64,000 bases of DNA, taken from Pseudorhodoferax sp. Leaf267. Lineage in GTDB: Bacteria; Pseudomonadota; Gammaproteobacteria; Burkholderiales; Burkholderiaceae_C. Numbering within the stretch: the first letter of the stretch is position 1; each line of letters opens with the position of its first letter. The notes under the pieces are model-generated. The model was not told the origin of the DNA, did not search any database, and saw only the letters and a list, made by a program, of their open reading frames with translations. The stretch covers positions 249,275 through 313,274 of the forward strand of contig NZ_LMMV01000001.1 in NCBI RefSeq assembly GCF_001422405.1, given 5' to 3'. Made by a program: the position numbers and the translations under genes. Shown here piece after piece: positions 47,540 through 54,609 of the stretch.

Positions 47540-48655
47540 ATGGACACCACACAGAATTTGCCCCTGCTCGGAGGCCTCAGCCCCGAGCGCTTCATGCAGC
47601 GCCACTGGCAGAAGAAGCCCTTGCTGGTGCGCGGCGCCATCCCGGATTTTCGCGCTTTGCTCGACCGCGGCGCACTTTTCGCGCTGGCGGCGCAGGACGA
47701 TGTCGAGTCGCGACTGGTCGTGCACGGCAAGGCGGGCTGGAAGCTGCGCAACGGGCCGCTGGCACGCCGCGCCCTGCCTCCCTTGACACAGCGCGAATGG
47801 TCCTTGCTGGTGCAAGGCGTGGACCTGCACGACGATGCCGTGCACGCGCTGCTCCAAAGTTTCCGCTTCGTGCCCGACGCACGGCTGGACGATCTCATGA
47901 TCAGCTACGCGACCGACGGCGGCGGCGTGGGGCCGCACTTCGACAGCTATGACGTGTTCCTGTTGCAGGCCCACGGCCAGCGCCGCTGGCGCATCGGTCG
48001 CCAGCGCGACCTGGCCTTGCAGGAAGACATGCCGCTCAAGGTCCTTGCCAACTTCGAGCCGGAAGAAGAGTTCGTGCTGGACCCGGGCGACATGCTCTAC
48101 CTGCCGCCGCGCTATGCACACGACGGCGTCGCGATCGGCGAGTGCATGACGTATTCCATCGGCTTTCGCGCGCCGAGTCGCAGCGGCATCGCGCGTGAGC
48201 TGCTGCAGCGCATCGCCGAAACCGCCGAGGATGCGCTGGGCACGGCGCTGTACCGCGACCCGCGCCAGGCGGCCACGGCGCAGCCCGCCCATGTGCCGGA
48301 TGCCGTGCGCGAGTTTGCGCAAGAGGCCTTGACGGCGCTGCTGGACGACCCGCAGGCACTGGACTGCGCGCTGGGCGAAGTGCTGAGCGAGCCCAAGCCG
48401 CAGGTCTGGTTCGAGCCTGGCGAGGCCGGGTTGACTGGCGGTGTGGTGCTGGACCGGCGCAGCCGCATGCTCTATGACGGCCAGCATGTGTTCCTGAACG
48501 GCGAGAGCTGGCGCGCAGCCGGGCGCGATGCGCTCCTGATGCAGCGCCTGGCCGACCAGCGCAGCCTGTCGGCGGCCGAAATCGCGCGTGCCGGCGCCGG
48601 CGCCCGCGCCTTGCTGGCCCGCTGGTGCGAGGATGGCTGGGTGCGCCCGGCGTGA
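47540..48655 (+). CDS. JmjC/cupin ribosomal oxygenase (RoxA/YcfD-like, 50S L16 arginine hydroxylase)
   Basis: Fe(II)/2-oxoglutarate oxygenase (371 aa). The iron triad is H and D in GVGPHFDSYDVF and H in PRYAHDGVA. YcfD (RoxA) of E. coli hydroxylates Arg81 of ribosomal protein L16; overall length and the MQRHWQKKPLLVRGA N-terminus fit this group. A winged-helix-like C-terminal region follows. ATG 47540 is used since the upstream frame is antisense to the isomerase gene. It is divergent from the SlyD-like gene and followed by an unknown gene after 15 bases. Confidence 0.88.
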   Translation: MDTTQNLPLLGGLSPERFMQRHWQKKPLLVRGAIPDFRALLDRGALFALAAQDDVESRLVVHGKAGWKLRNGPLARRALPPLTQREWSLLVQGVDLHDDAVHALLQSFRFVPDARLDDLMISYATDGGGVGPHFDSYDVFLLQAHGQRRWRIGRQRDLALQEDMPLKVLANFEPEEEFVLDPGDMLYLPPRYAHDGVAIGECMTYSIGFRAPSRSGIARELLQRIAETAEDALGTALYRDPRQAATAQPAHVPDAVREFAQEALTALLDDPQALDCALGEVLSEPKPQVWFEPGEAGLTGGVVLDRRSRMLYDGQHVFLNGESWRAAGRDALLMQRLADQRSLSAAEIARAGAGARALLARWCEDGWVRPA

Positions 48656-48670
48656 ACAAGGAGGCAGAGC

Positions 48671-49189
48671 ATGGACGACTGCGCATCGGTACCGCCGCCC
48701 GCCGGCGCATCGCTGCTGCAAGGGCGCTTCGCGGGCCGTGAAGCGTTCCAGCAAGGCATCCGCAATGCCTTGCACGTGGCGGCGGTGGAAGGCTGGCGCG
48801 AGATCGTGGTGAGTGATCCCGGTTTCGAGGACTGGCCGCTCGGCGAGCGCTCGGTCTGCGCCGATCTGCAGGCCTGGGCACGGCCCGGCCGCAGCTTCGT
48901 GATGCTGGCCTGCCGCTATGACGAAGTCGTGCGGCGGCATGCGCGCTTCGTCACGTGGCGCACCACCTGGTCGCACCTCGTCGACGCCCGGGCGTGCCGC
49001 GCCGCCGACGCGCAGGAGTTGCCAAGCGCCATGATCGGCCCGGGTTGGGCCATGCGAAGGCTCGACACGGTGCACAGCGCCGGTGTGGCCGGTCATGAGC
49101 CAGATCGGCGTGTGCACATTCGTGAATCGGTTGCGGAATGGTTGCGCCAGAGTGCACCGGCCTTCCCGTCGTCAGTGCTCGGTCTCTGA
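48671..49189 (+). CDS. Hypothetical cytoplasmic protein downstream of the RoxA-like gene
   Basis: A 172-residue soluble protein with no motif I can assign. It has a central VVSDPGFEDWPLGERSV segment and a conserved-looking Trp/Arg-rich stretch (RYDEVVRRHARFVTWRTTWS). No signal peptide or membrane helix is seen. Spacing of 15 bases to the preceding gene suggests one operon. Similar unknown proteins follow oxygenase genes in related genera, from memory; no function is proposed. Confidence 0.7.
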   Translation: MDDCASVPPPAGASLLQGRFAGREAFQQGIRNALHVAAVEGWREIVVSDPGFEDWPLGERSVCADLQAWARPGRSFVMLACRYDEVVRRHARFVTWRTTWSHLVDARACRAADAQELPSAMIGPGWAMRRLDTVHSAGVAGHEPDRRVHIRESVAEWLRQSAPAFPSSVLGL

Positions 49190-49227
49190 CCAGTGTTCGC
49201 GCGTACGGGTTTACGCTTAATTACAAA

Positions 49228-49252
49228 AGCCCGCTGGCTATAATCGCGGGCT
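49228..49252 (+). promoter_or_regulatory. Promoter with -10 box enclosed in an inverted repeat
   Basis: A consensus TATAAT at 49239-49244 is flanked by AGCCCGC (49228-49234) and GCGGGCT (49246-49252), a perfect 7-base inverted repeat. It is the only strong promoter in the 162 bases before the Ala-rich lipoprotein gene. The repeat could bind a regulator that covers the -10 element. Confidence 0.65.
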
Positions 49253-49282
49253 GAGCTGAAAGCGGCCGTGTGCTTTCCGCTC
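49253..49282 (+). promoter_or_regulatory. 5' leader hairpin of the Ala-rich lipoprotein mRNA
   Basis: GAGC-t-GAAAGC (49253-49263) pairs with GCTTTC-c-GCTC (49272-49282) around an 8-base loop. It would form the very 5' end of a leader of about 100 bases. A 5' terminal hairpin like this commonly stabilises abundant mRNAs. Confidence 0.55.
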
Positions 49283-49351
49283 GGTCGCTGCAAGCCCTGC
49301 GTGGGTCTGCATCTTCAAGAGTCACCTCTCGCATAACAAAGGAATTTTGCA

Positions 49352-49693
49352 ATGAACAAGTCGCTCGTCTTGGCCACCCTGATGGCTGCCGTCGCCCTGG
49401 CCGCCTGTGGCAAGAAGGAAGAGCCCGTGCCCGCAGCACCCGCTCCCGTCGTGGAAACGCCGGCTCCCGCACCCGCTGCTGCGCCTGCTGAAGCTGCTGC
49501 CTCGGCCGCTGCCGATGCCGCTTCCGCTGCTTCCTCCGCCGCCGATTCCGCTGCCAGCGCCGTGAGCAACGCGACCGACGCTGCCAAGGACGCAGCCGCT
49601 GCGACCGCCAGCAACGCTGCCGATGCTGCCAAGGACGCTGCGAACGCTGCGACCGACGCTGCCAAGGCTGCCGCCGAGGCCGCCAAGAAGTAA
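49352..49693 (+). CDS. Alanine-rich low-complexity lipoprotein
   Basis: A 113-residue predicted lipoprotein. The signal ends at lipobox LAAC (Cys about residue 19), then GKKEEPVPA and a Pro/Ala linker. The remaining 75 residues are built almost only from Ala with Asp, Ser, Asn and Lys in short repeats of the type NAADAAKDA, predicting one long amphipathic helix. This resembles small abundant helical outer-membrane proteins. AAAGGAA precedes the ATG. It has its own strong promoter, structured leader and terminator, so it is monocistronic and likely highly expressed. Confidence 0.82.
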   Translation: MNKSLVLATLMAAVALAACGKKEEPVPAAPAPVVETPAPAPAAAPAEAAASAAADAASAASSAADSAASAVSNATDAAKDAAAATASNAADAAKDAANAATDAAKAAAEAAKK

Positions 49694-49717
49694 GTTGCTT
49701 CTCCGCGCTACGAACGA

Positions 49718-49739
49718 GCCACCGCAAGGTGGCTTTTTT
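49718..49739 (+). terminator. Rho-independent terminator of the Ala-rich lipoprotein gene
   Basis: Stem GCCACC (49718-49723) and GGTGGC (49728-49733) with a GCAA tetraloop, followed by six T. It overlaps the end of the convergent MBL gene by two bases. Confidence 0.88.
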
Positions 49740-50520
49740 ATGGCCCGACGTTGATCCAGGGCGTGCCGATCACGGGGTCGGCCACACCCAGCTCCACCCC
49801 GGCGCAGCCGTCGGCTCCTGCCAGCGCGGCCAGCGCGAGCTCGGGCCGGTTGTTTTGCTGGCTCAGGTGCGCGGCCACGATGTGGCGCAGGCCGTGGCGC
49901 GCCAGGGCCGATGCGATGCCAGCGGCGCGCGTGTTGGCCAGATGCCCGTGCGAGCCGCCCACACGGCGCTTGAGGAACAGGGGGTAGGGCGAGTCCGCCA
50001 GCAGGTCGGGGTCGTGGTTGCACTCCAGCAGCATGGCGGTGCAGCCGGCCAACTGGTCCAGCACATGCGTCGTCGCGTGGCCCAGGTCGGTCAGGATGCC
50101 TGCGCAGGCGGCGCCGTCGCTGAGCCGCAGCTGCAGCGGCTCGCGCGCATCGTGCGGCACGGTGAAGGGCCGCACCTGCAGGCCATCGAGCGTGATCGCG
50201 ATGCCGTCGCTGGCCACGCGCAGCAGGCCGTCCAGGGCCGGCGCGCCGATGGCTTCGAAGGTGCCGTGGCTCATCCACAGCGGGATGCGGTGGCGCAATG
50301 CGATCTTGCAGGCGCTGCCAATGTGGTCGCTGTGTTCGTGCGTGACGAAGATCGCGTCCAGGTCGGCGACGGCCAGGCCCGCTTGACCGAGCCGCATGGC
50401 CAATGCGCGCGGGCCGAGGCCACAGTCGACCAGAAGGCGGGTCGGGCGGCCGTCCTGCGTCGCCTCCACCACCGTGGCGTTGCCCGAGCTGCCGCTCCCC
50501 AGGTTCTTGAAGCGCAGCAC
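49738..50520 (-). CDS. MBL-fold metallo-hydrolase (YycJ/PhnP-like)
   Basis: A 260-residue metallo-beta-lactamase-fold enzyme. The metal motif is THEHSDH near residue 60, after the start FKNLGSGSSGNATVVEA typical of the YycJ/WalJ group. Downstream metal ligands are His in VPHDAREP, HATTHV and ECNHDPDLL, and a terminal HLSQQNN. Relatives are DNA 5'-3' exonucleases or cyclic phosphodiesterases. GTG 50520 is used: the family N-terminus begins there and it lies 10 bases after bamC. It is last in the dapA-bamC-MBL series. Confidence 0.87.
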   Translation of the reverse strand: MLRFKNLGSGSSGNATVVEATQDGRPTRLLVDCGLGPRALAMRLGQAGLAVADLDAIFVTHEHSDHIGSACKIALRHRIPLWMSHGTFEAIGAPALDGLLRVASDGIAITLDGLQVRPFTVPHDAREPLQLRLSDGAACAGILTDLGHATTHVLDQLAGCTAMLLECNHDPDLLADSPYPLFLKRRVGGSHGHLANTRAAGIASALARHGLRHIVAAHLSQQNNRPELALAALAGADGCAGVELGVADPVIGTPWINVGP

Positions 50521-50530
50521 GGGACGCGGT

Positions 50531-51619
50531 TCAGCGCAGGTCGTCGGCGATGACCTTGACGATGCGCTGCGCGTTCGCGGACGACTCGGGCGCGCCCTCG
50601 GCGTTGAGCACCGAGACCGTGGTCGATTCGCCCTGGCTGCGCACTGCGATGCGGTACTTGAGAGGCGCCTCGGTCGGCGAGCTGCCGAAGTTGAACAGTT
50701 TGCCGAAGAAGCCGGCCTCCTTGCGGTCGGCATTGGGCTCAACGTAGCGCACGAAGTAGGTGCCCTGGCTGCGGTCGCGGTCCTCGACGGTGAAGCCGGT
50801 GCGGTCCAGCGCCAGGCCGACACGGCGCCAGGCGCGGTCGAAGCCGTCGTCGATCTGCACGACGGGCGTGCTGCCGACAGTAGCGATGCGCGAGGTCGGG
50901 CGTGCGGCCGCGTCGGCCGCGGCGGCGGTCTGGACCTGTTCCTTGCTGGCGCCGAGCTTGACCATCAGGCGGCGCAGGAACTCGGCCTCGAGCTCCGGGT
51001 CGACCGGGCGGGGCTGCCAGACGGTGCTGTCACGCGTTTGGTTGTCCGGATAGACCTCGACCATGCCGCGGTGGCTGATGAAGATCTCCGTGCCGTTCGG
51101 CGTGCGCTCCAGGCGCGTGCGGAACTTGTCGCGCTCGCCTGTGGAGTAAACGGAATCGAGGACCTTTCCCAGCGTGCTGCGGATGAAGTCCATCGGCAGC
51201 TTGGCGCGGTTCTCGGCCCAGTCGGTTTCCATGATGCCCAGGTTGGACTGGTCCAGCGTCAGCAGGAAACCGTTCTCCTGCCAGAAGTCGCGCACCGGCT
51301 CCCAGAGCTTGTCGGGCGTCCGGCCGACGACCAGCCAGCGCTGGTTGCCCGCGCGCTCGATGCGCACGTCGCCCAGTGTGCTGGCGGCGACGGGCGCGCC
51401 CGTCTGTTGCGGCTGGGCCGTCTGGTAGGCACTGGCCGTCACGGCGCTGCCGGGCACGACGTAGCGGCTGTCCCGGCTGAGTTGTGTGAGGTCGGGGGGC
51501 ACTTCCAGGGTCGGGGCCTTGCCGGCGCTCTTGTAGTCGATCTTGTCGCCATCGAGTACCGAGCAGGCAGCGAGCGACAAGGACAGCGCCAGCAGCGCGA
51601 ATCTTGCGGTTGGGTTCAC
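50531..51619 (-). CDS. bamC: Outer membrane assembly lipoprotein BamC
   Basis: Lipoprotein (362 aa) of the Bam complex that inserts outer-membrane beta-barrels. The signal ends LAAC-SVLDGDKIDYKS, and the conserved unstructured N-terminal region with LEVPPDLT follows, which binds BamD in E. coli. Two helix-grip domains come after it (RTPDKLWEPVRDFWQENGF, DDGFDRAWRRVGLALDRTGF). GTG 51619 is the start. It is directly downstream of dapA, the classical dapA-bamC (nlpB) order. Confidence 0.9.
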   Translation of the reverse strand: MNPTARFALLALSLSLAACSVLDGDKIDYKSAGKAPTLEVPPDLTQLSRDSRYVVPGSAVTASAYQTAQPQQTGAPVAASTLGDVRIERAGNQRWLVVGRTPDKLWEPVRDFWQENGFLLTLDQSNLGIMETDWAENRAKLPMDFIRSTLGKVLDSVYSTGERDKFRTRLERTPNGTEIFISHRGMVEVYPDNQTRDSTVWQPRPVDPELEAEFLRRLMVKLGASKEQVQTAAAADAAARPTSRIATVGSTPVVQIDDGFDRAWRRVGLALDRTGFTVEDRDRSQGTYFVRYVEPNADRKEAGFFGKLFNFGSSPTEAPLKYRIAVRSQGESTTVSVLNAEGAPESSANAQRIVKVIADDLR

Positions 51620-51650
51620 GTACGGATTCCTGTTGAAAAACCGGGCCTGC

Positions 51651-52535
51651 TCAGAGCAGGCCGCTTGCGCGCAGGGCGCCTTCGACCACGGGTTCGTTGC
51701 TGGCGGCCAGCGGCGTCATCGGCAGGCGCATCGTGCCCCCGCACAGGCCCATGCGGGCCATCGCCCACTTCAGCGGAATAGGGTTGGCCTCGACGAACAG
51801 ATGCTTGTGCACCGGCAGCAGCCGGCGCTGGATTTCCATCGCGCCGCGCGCATCGCCGGCGATGGCCGCTACGCACAGCTCGTGCATCAGCCGCGGCGCG
51901 ATGTTGGCCGTCACGCTCACATTGCCTTGGCCGCCGCACAGCATCAGCGCCACGGCGGTCGGGTCGTCACCGGAATAGACGGCGAACTCCCTGGGCAGGT
52001 CGCGGATCAGCCATTGCGCGCGTTCGATGTTGCCGGTGGCTTCCTTGATGCCGACGATGCCGGGCACCTGTGCCAGGCGCAGCACGGTGTCGTGGGCCAT
52101 ATCGGCTACGGTGCGGCCGGGCACGTTGTACAGCACCATGGGCAGGTCGCCCACGGCTTCGGCGATGGCCTTGAAATGCTGGTACTGGCCTTCTTGCGTG
52201 GGCTTGTTGTAGTAGGGCACGACCTGCAGCTGGCAGTCGGCGCCCACCTTCTTGGCAAATCGCGTGAGCTCGATGGCCTCGGCCGTCGAATTGGCGCCGC
52301 AGCCGGCCATGATCGGCACACGGCCCTTGGACTGCTCGACCGAGACGCGGATGATCTCGCAGTGCTCGTCGACATTGACCGTGGGCGACTCGCCCGTCGT
52401 GCCGACCACGCCGATGCAGTCCGTGCCTTCGGCGATGTGCCAGTCGATGAGCGTGCGCAGCGTCGGGTAATCGACGCTGCCGTCCTCGAACATGGGGGTG
52501 ACGAGCGCCACGATGCTGCCGGTGATGGGTGTCAT
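51651..52535 (-). CDS. dapA: 4-hydroxy-tetrahydrodipicolinate synthase
   Basis: Condenses pyruvate with aspartate semialdehyde in lysine and diaminopimelate synthesis (294 aa). The Schiff-base lysine is in GIKEATG near 161, the TTGES pyruvate site at about 46-50, and the catalytic Tyr in YNVPGRT. Full length with the TIM-barrel pattern throughout. It sits between the methyltransferase gene and bamC. Confidence 0.96.
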   Translation of the reverse strand: MTPITGSIVALVTPMFEDGSVDYPTLRTLIDWHIAEGTDCIGVVGTTGESPTVNVDEHCEIIRVSVEQSKGRVPIMAGCGANSTAEAIELTRFAKKVGADCQLQVVPYYNKPTQEGQYQHFKAIAEAVGDLPMVLYNVPGRTVADMAHDTVLRLAQVPGIVGIKEATGNIERAQWLIRDLPREFAVYSGDDPTAVALMLCGGQGNVSVTANIAPRLMHELCVAAIAGDARGAMEIQRRLLPVHKHLFVEANPIPLKWAMARMGLCGGTMRLPMTPLAASNEPVVEGALRASGLL

Positions 52536-52597
52536 GTCCGCGGTCTGAAACGGAAAAACGAGCATTCTACCCAGCGCACCATGCGCGGGCTGCAGGC

Positions 52598-53146
52598 TCA
52601 GAGCCGGTGGCGCGCAGGGAGTTCCAGGGCCGATCCCGGCAATTCGCGCACCGCGGCGATGCGCTGGATGAATCGCGCTGGTGCATCCAGGAAGCCGTCT
52701 TCGAATGCCACGACGCGCAGGCCGCTGGCCACCGCGAGCAGTTCGCCCGGCGCGAGCAGGAAATCGGGCCGCGACGGCTTTCCGACGGTCTCGTTGCCCT
52801 GGGCAAAGGTCTCGTACAGCAGCACCCCGCCCGGCGCCACGGCCGCCACGATGTCGGCCAGGCGTGCGCGCCACAGGTAGTTGGTGACCAGCACGGCATC
52901 GAACCGGCGCCCTGCGAACGGCCAGGGACCGTCCTCGATGTCGGCCTGCACGATCTCGGCGCCAGCATCGGCCAGTGGCCCCAGGCTGGCGATGGCCTGG
53001 GGGTCGCGGTCGACGCCGATGACACGGAAGCCGTCGGCGTGCAGTGGAAACATGTGCCGCCCCGGGCCACAAGCCACGTCCAGCACGCTGCCGCCGGCCG
53101 GGATCAGGTGCTGCCAGCGCAGCACCCATGCCGAAGGCACGGCCAT
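52598..53146 (-). CDS. Class I SAM-dependent methyltransferase (TehB-like)
   Basis: A 182-residue methyltransferase. The SAM motif is [12 protein letters not shown] near residue 21, the acidic end of beta-2 is GVDRDPQAI, and motif II is [12 protein letters not shown]. The length and [15 protein letters not shown] resemble TehB-like and small-molecule methyltransferases. The start ATG 53146 overlaps the stop of the preceding 41-residue gene (TGATG). The substrate is unknown. Confidence 0.85.
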   Translation of the reverse strand: MAVPSAWVLRWQHLIPAGGSVLDVACGPGRHMFPLHADGFRVIGVDRDPQAIASLGPLADAGAEIVQADIEDGPWPFAGRRFDAVLVTNYLWRARLADIVAAVAPGGVLLYETFAQGNETVGKPSRPDFLLAPGELLAVASGLRVVAFEDGFLDAPARFIQRIAAVRELPGSALELPARHRL

Positions 53147-53271
53147 CAGAAGCAGGCCCAGACCTGGTTGGACAAATCGACCAGGAAGTCCGGCCGCAGG
53201 TACAGCGCGAACGTGCCCGCCAGCGCGGTCATGGCAGCGGCATACAGGGCGATCTTCTTGCCGCGCGCCAT
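53146..53271 (-). CDS. Small single-pass membrane protein (41 aa) between MFS and methyltransferase genes
   Basis: A 41-residue protein: basic MARGKK, then a hydrophobic helix ([19 protein letters not shown]) and a short tail ending in WACF. The start ATG lies one base after the MFS stop codon, and its own stop overlaps the methyltransferase start (TGATG). Such tight spacing on both sides supports a translated gene. No family recognised. Confidence 0.65.
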   Translation of the reverse strand: MARGKKIALYAAAMTALAGTFALYLRPDFLVDLSNQVWACF

Positions 53272-53272
53272 G

Positions 53273-54493
53273 TCAGGTGGGCTTGAGCTGGGGCCGCTGG
53301 ATCGCGGCTTCTTTGACCGGCAGGTTGACCAGGCCGGCGAACACGCCCAGCGCGATCGTGATGCCCCAGACCACGTCGTAGCTGCCCAGGCGGTCATACA
53401 GCACCCCACCCAGCCAGACGCCCAGGAAGGAGCCGATCTGGTGCGAGAAGAACACGAAGCCGCCCAGCATGGACAGATGCTGGATGCCGAAGATCGAGGC
53501 CACGGCGGCCGTGGTCGGCGGCACGGTGGACAGCCATAGCAAGCCCATGGTGGCGGCGAACAGGTAGACGCTCATGGGTGTGAGCGGCGCCAGCAGGAAC
53601 AGGCTGATCACCACGGCGCGCGCGAAGTAGATGAAGGCCAGGATGTTCTTCTTGGGCATGCGCTGGCCCAGGCTGCCCGCGATGTAGGTGCCGAACACGT
53701 TGAACAGGCCGACCAGGGCCAGCGCATAGCTGGCGACCTCCGGCGTCAGGCCCTTGTCCTTCAGGTAGCTGGGCAGGTGCACGCCGATGAAGACCACTTG
53801 GAAGCCGCAGACGAAGTACCCAGCCATCAGCAACTGGAAGCTGGGGTACTTGAAGGCCTCGGCCAACGCCTGGCCGATGGTCTGCTCGCGCCGCACGGGT
53901 GAACTGCCGGCGAAGCCCGGCTCGCGCAGCGCGAAGGCCAGCGGCACGATCAGCAGGGCAGCCACCCCGAGGATCACCAGCGCCTCCTGCCAGCCAAAGC
54001 GCTGGATCAGGAAGCCCTCGGTCGGCACCATGAGGAATTGCCCGAACGAGCCGGCCGCCGCGGCGATGCCCATGGCCCACGAACGGCGCTCGGCCGACAC
54101 ATTGCGGCCGATCACGCCGAAGATCACGGCATAGGTGGTGCCGGCCTGCGCCATGCCCAGCAGCACGCCGGCCGATAGCGCGAACAGCACTGGCGTGCTG
54201 GCATGGGCCATGCCGAACAGGCCCAGCGCGTAGAGCGCCGCGCCGACCAGCAGCACCCTGAACGCGCCGAAGCGGTCGGCCGCCATGCCGGCGAAGATGC
54301 CTGCCACGCCCCAGGCCAGGTTCTGGATGGCGATGGCGAACGCGAAGGCCTCGCGCGTCCAGCCCTGCGCCTGCGTGATGGGCTGCAGCCACAGGCCGAA
54401 GCCGTGGCGGATGCCCATGGACAGGGTCACGATGAGCCCGCCGCAAATCAGGATGCGGGCAAGCGGCAAGGTTGTCTTTGTTGTGCTTGTCAT
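53273..54493 (-). CDS. MFS transporter (OxlT/monocarboxylate-like)
   Basis: Twelve-helix transporter (406 aa). The N-terminal half has MGIRHGFGLWLQPITQAQGW and FAGMAADRFGAFRVLLVG between helices 2 and 3, patterns common in the OFA/monocarboxylate-porter-like MFS group of Burkholderiales. ATG 54493 begins a normal short N-terminus. It is divergent from parE. The ligand is unknown; small carboxylates are likely. Confidence 0.86.
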   Translation of the reverse strand: MTSTTKTTLPLARILICGGLIVTLSMGIRHGFGLWLQPITQAQGWTREAFAFAIAIQNLAWGVAGIFAGMAADRFGAFRVLLVGAALYALGLFGMAHASTPVLFALSAGVLLGMAQAGTTYAVIFGVIGRNVSAERRSWAMGIAAAAGSFGQFLMVPTEGFLIQRFGWQEALVILGVAALLIVPLAFALREPGFAGSSPVRREQTIGQALAEAFKYPSFQLLMAGYFVCGFQVVFIGVHLPSYLKDKGLTPEVASYALALVGLFNVFGTYIAGSLGQRMPKKNILAFIYFARAVVISLFLLAPLTPMSVYLFAATMGLLWLSTVPPTTAAVASIFGIQHLSMLGGFVFFSHQIGSFLGVWLGGVLYDRLGSYDVVWGITIALGVFAGLVNLPVKEAAIQRPQLKPT

Positions 54494-54595
54494 GGGCGTC
54501 GACTGTAGTGAATTTGGCCGACCTTTGCCGCGACCTGTCCGCTCCGTTGTGGCGGCTGCATGTGGTTGCATCCAGTGGTTGGCGGGGCTGGCCCC

Positions 54596-54601
54596 TACAA
54601 T
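54596..54601 (+). promoter_or_regulatory. -10 box (TACAAT) of parE, near-leaderless
   Basis: TACAAT ends eight bases before the parE ATG and no Shine-Dalgarno fits between, so transcription should start within one or two bases of the start codon. Confidence 0.55.
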
Positions 54602-54609
54602 CCCGCGCC

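Noticed and set aside
48671-49189. Assignment of the unknown gene after the oxygenase to a known enzyme family
   Set aside because: No catalytic or domain motif could be recognised, so it is left as hypothetical.
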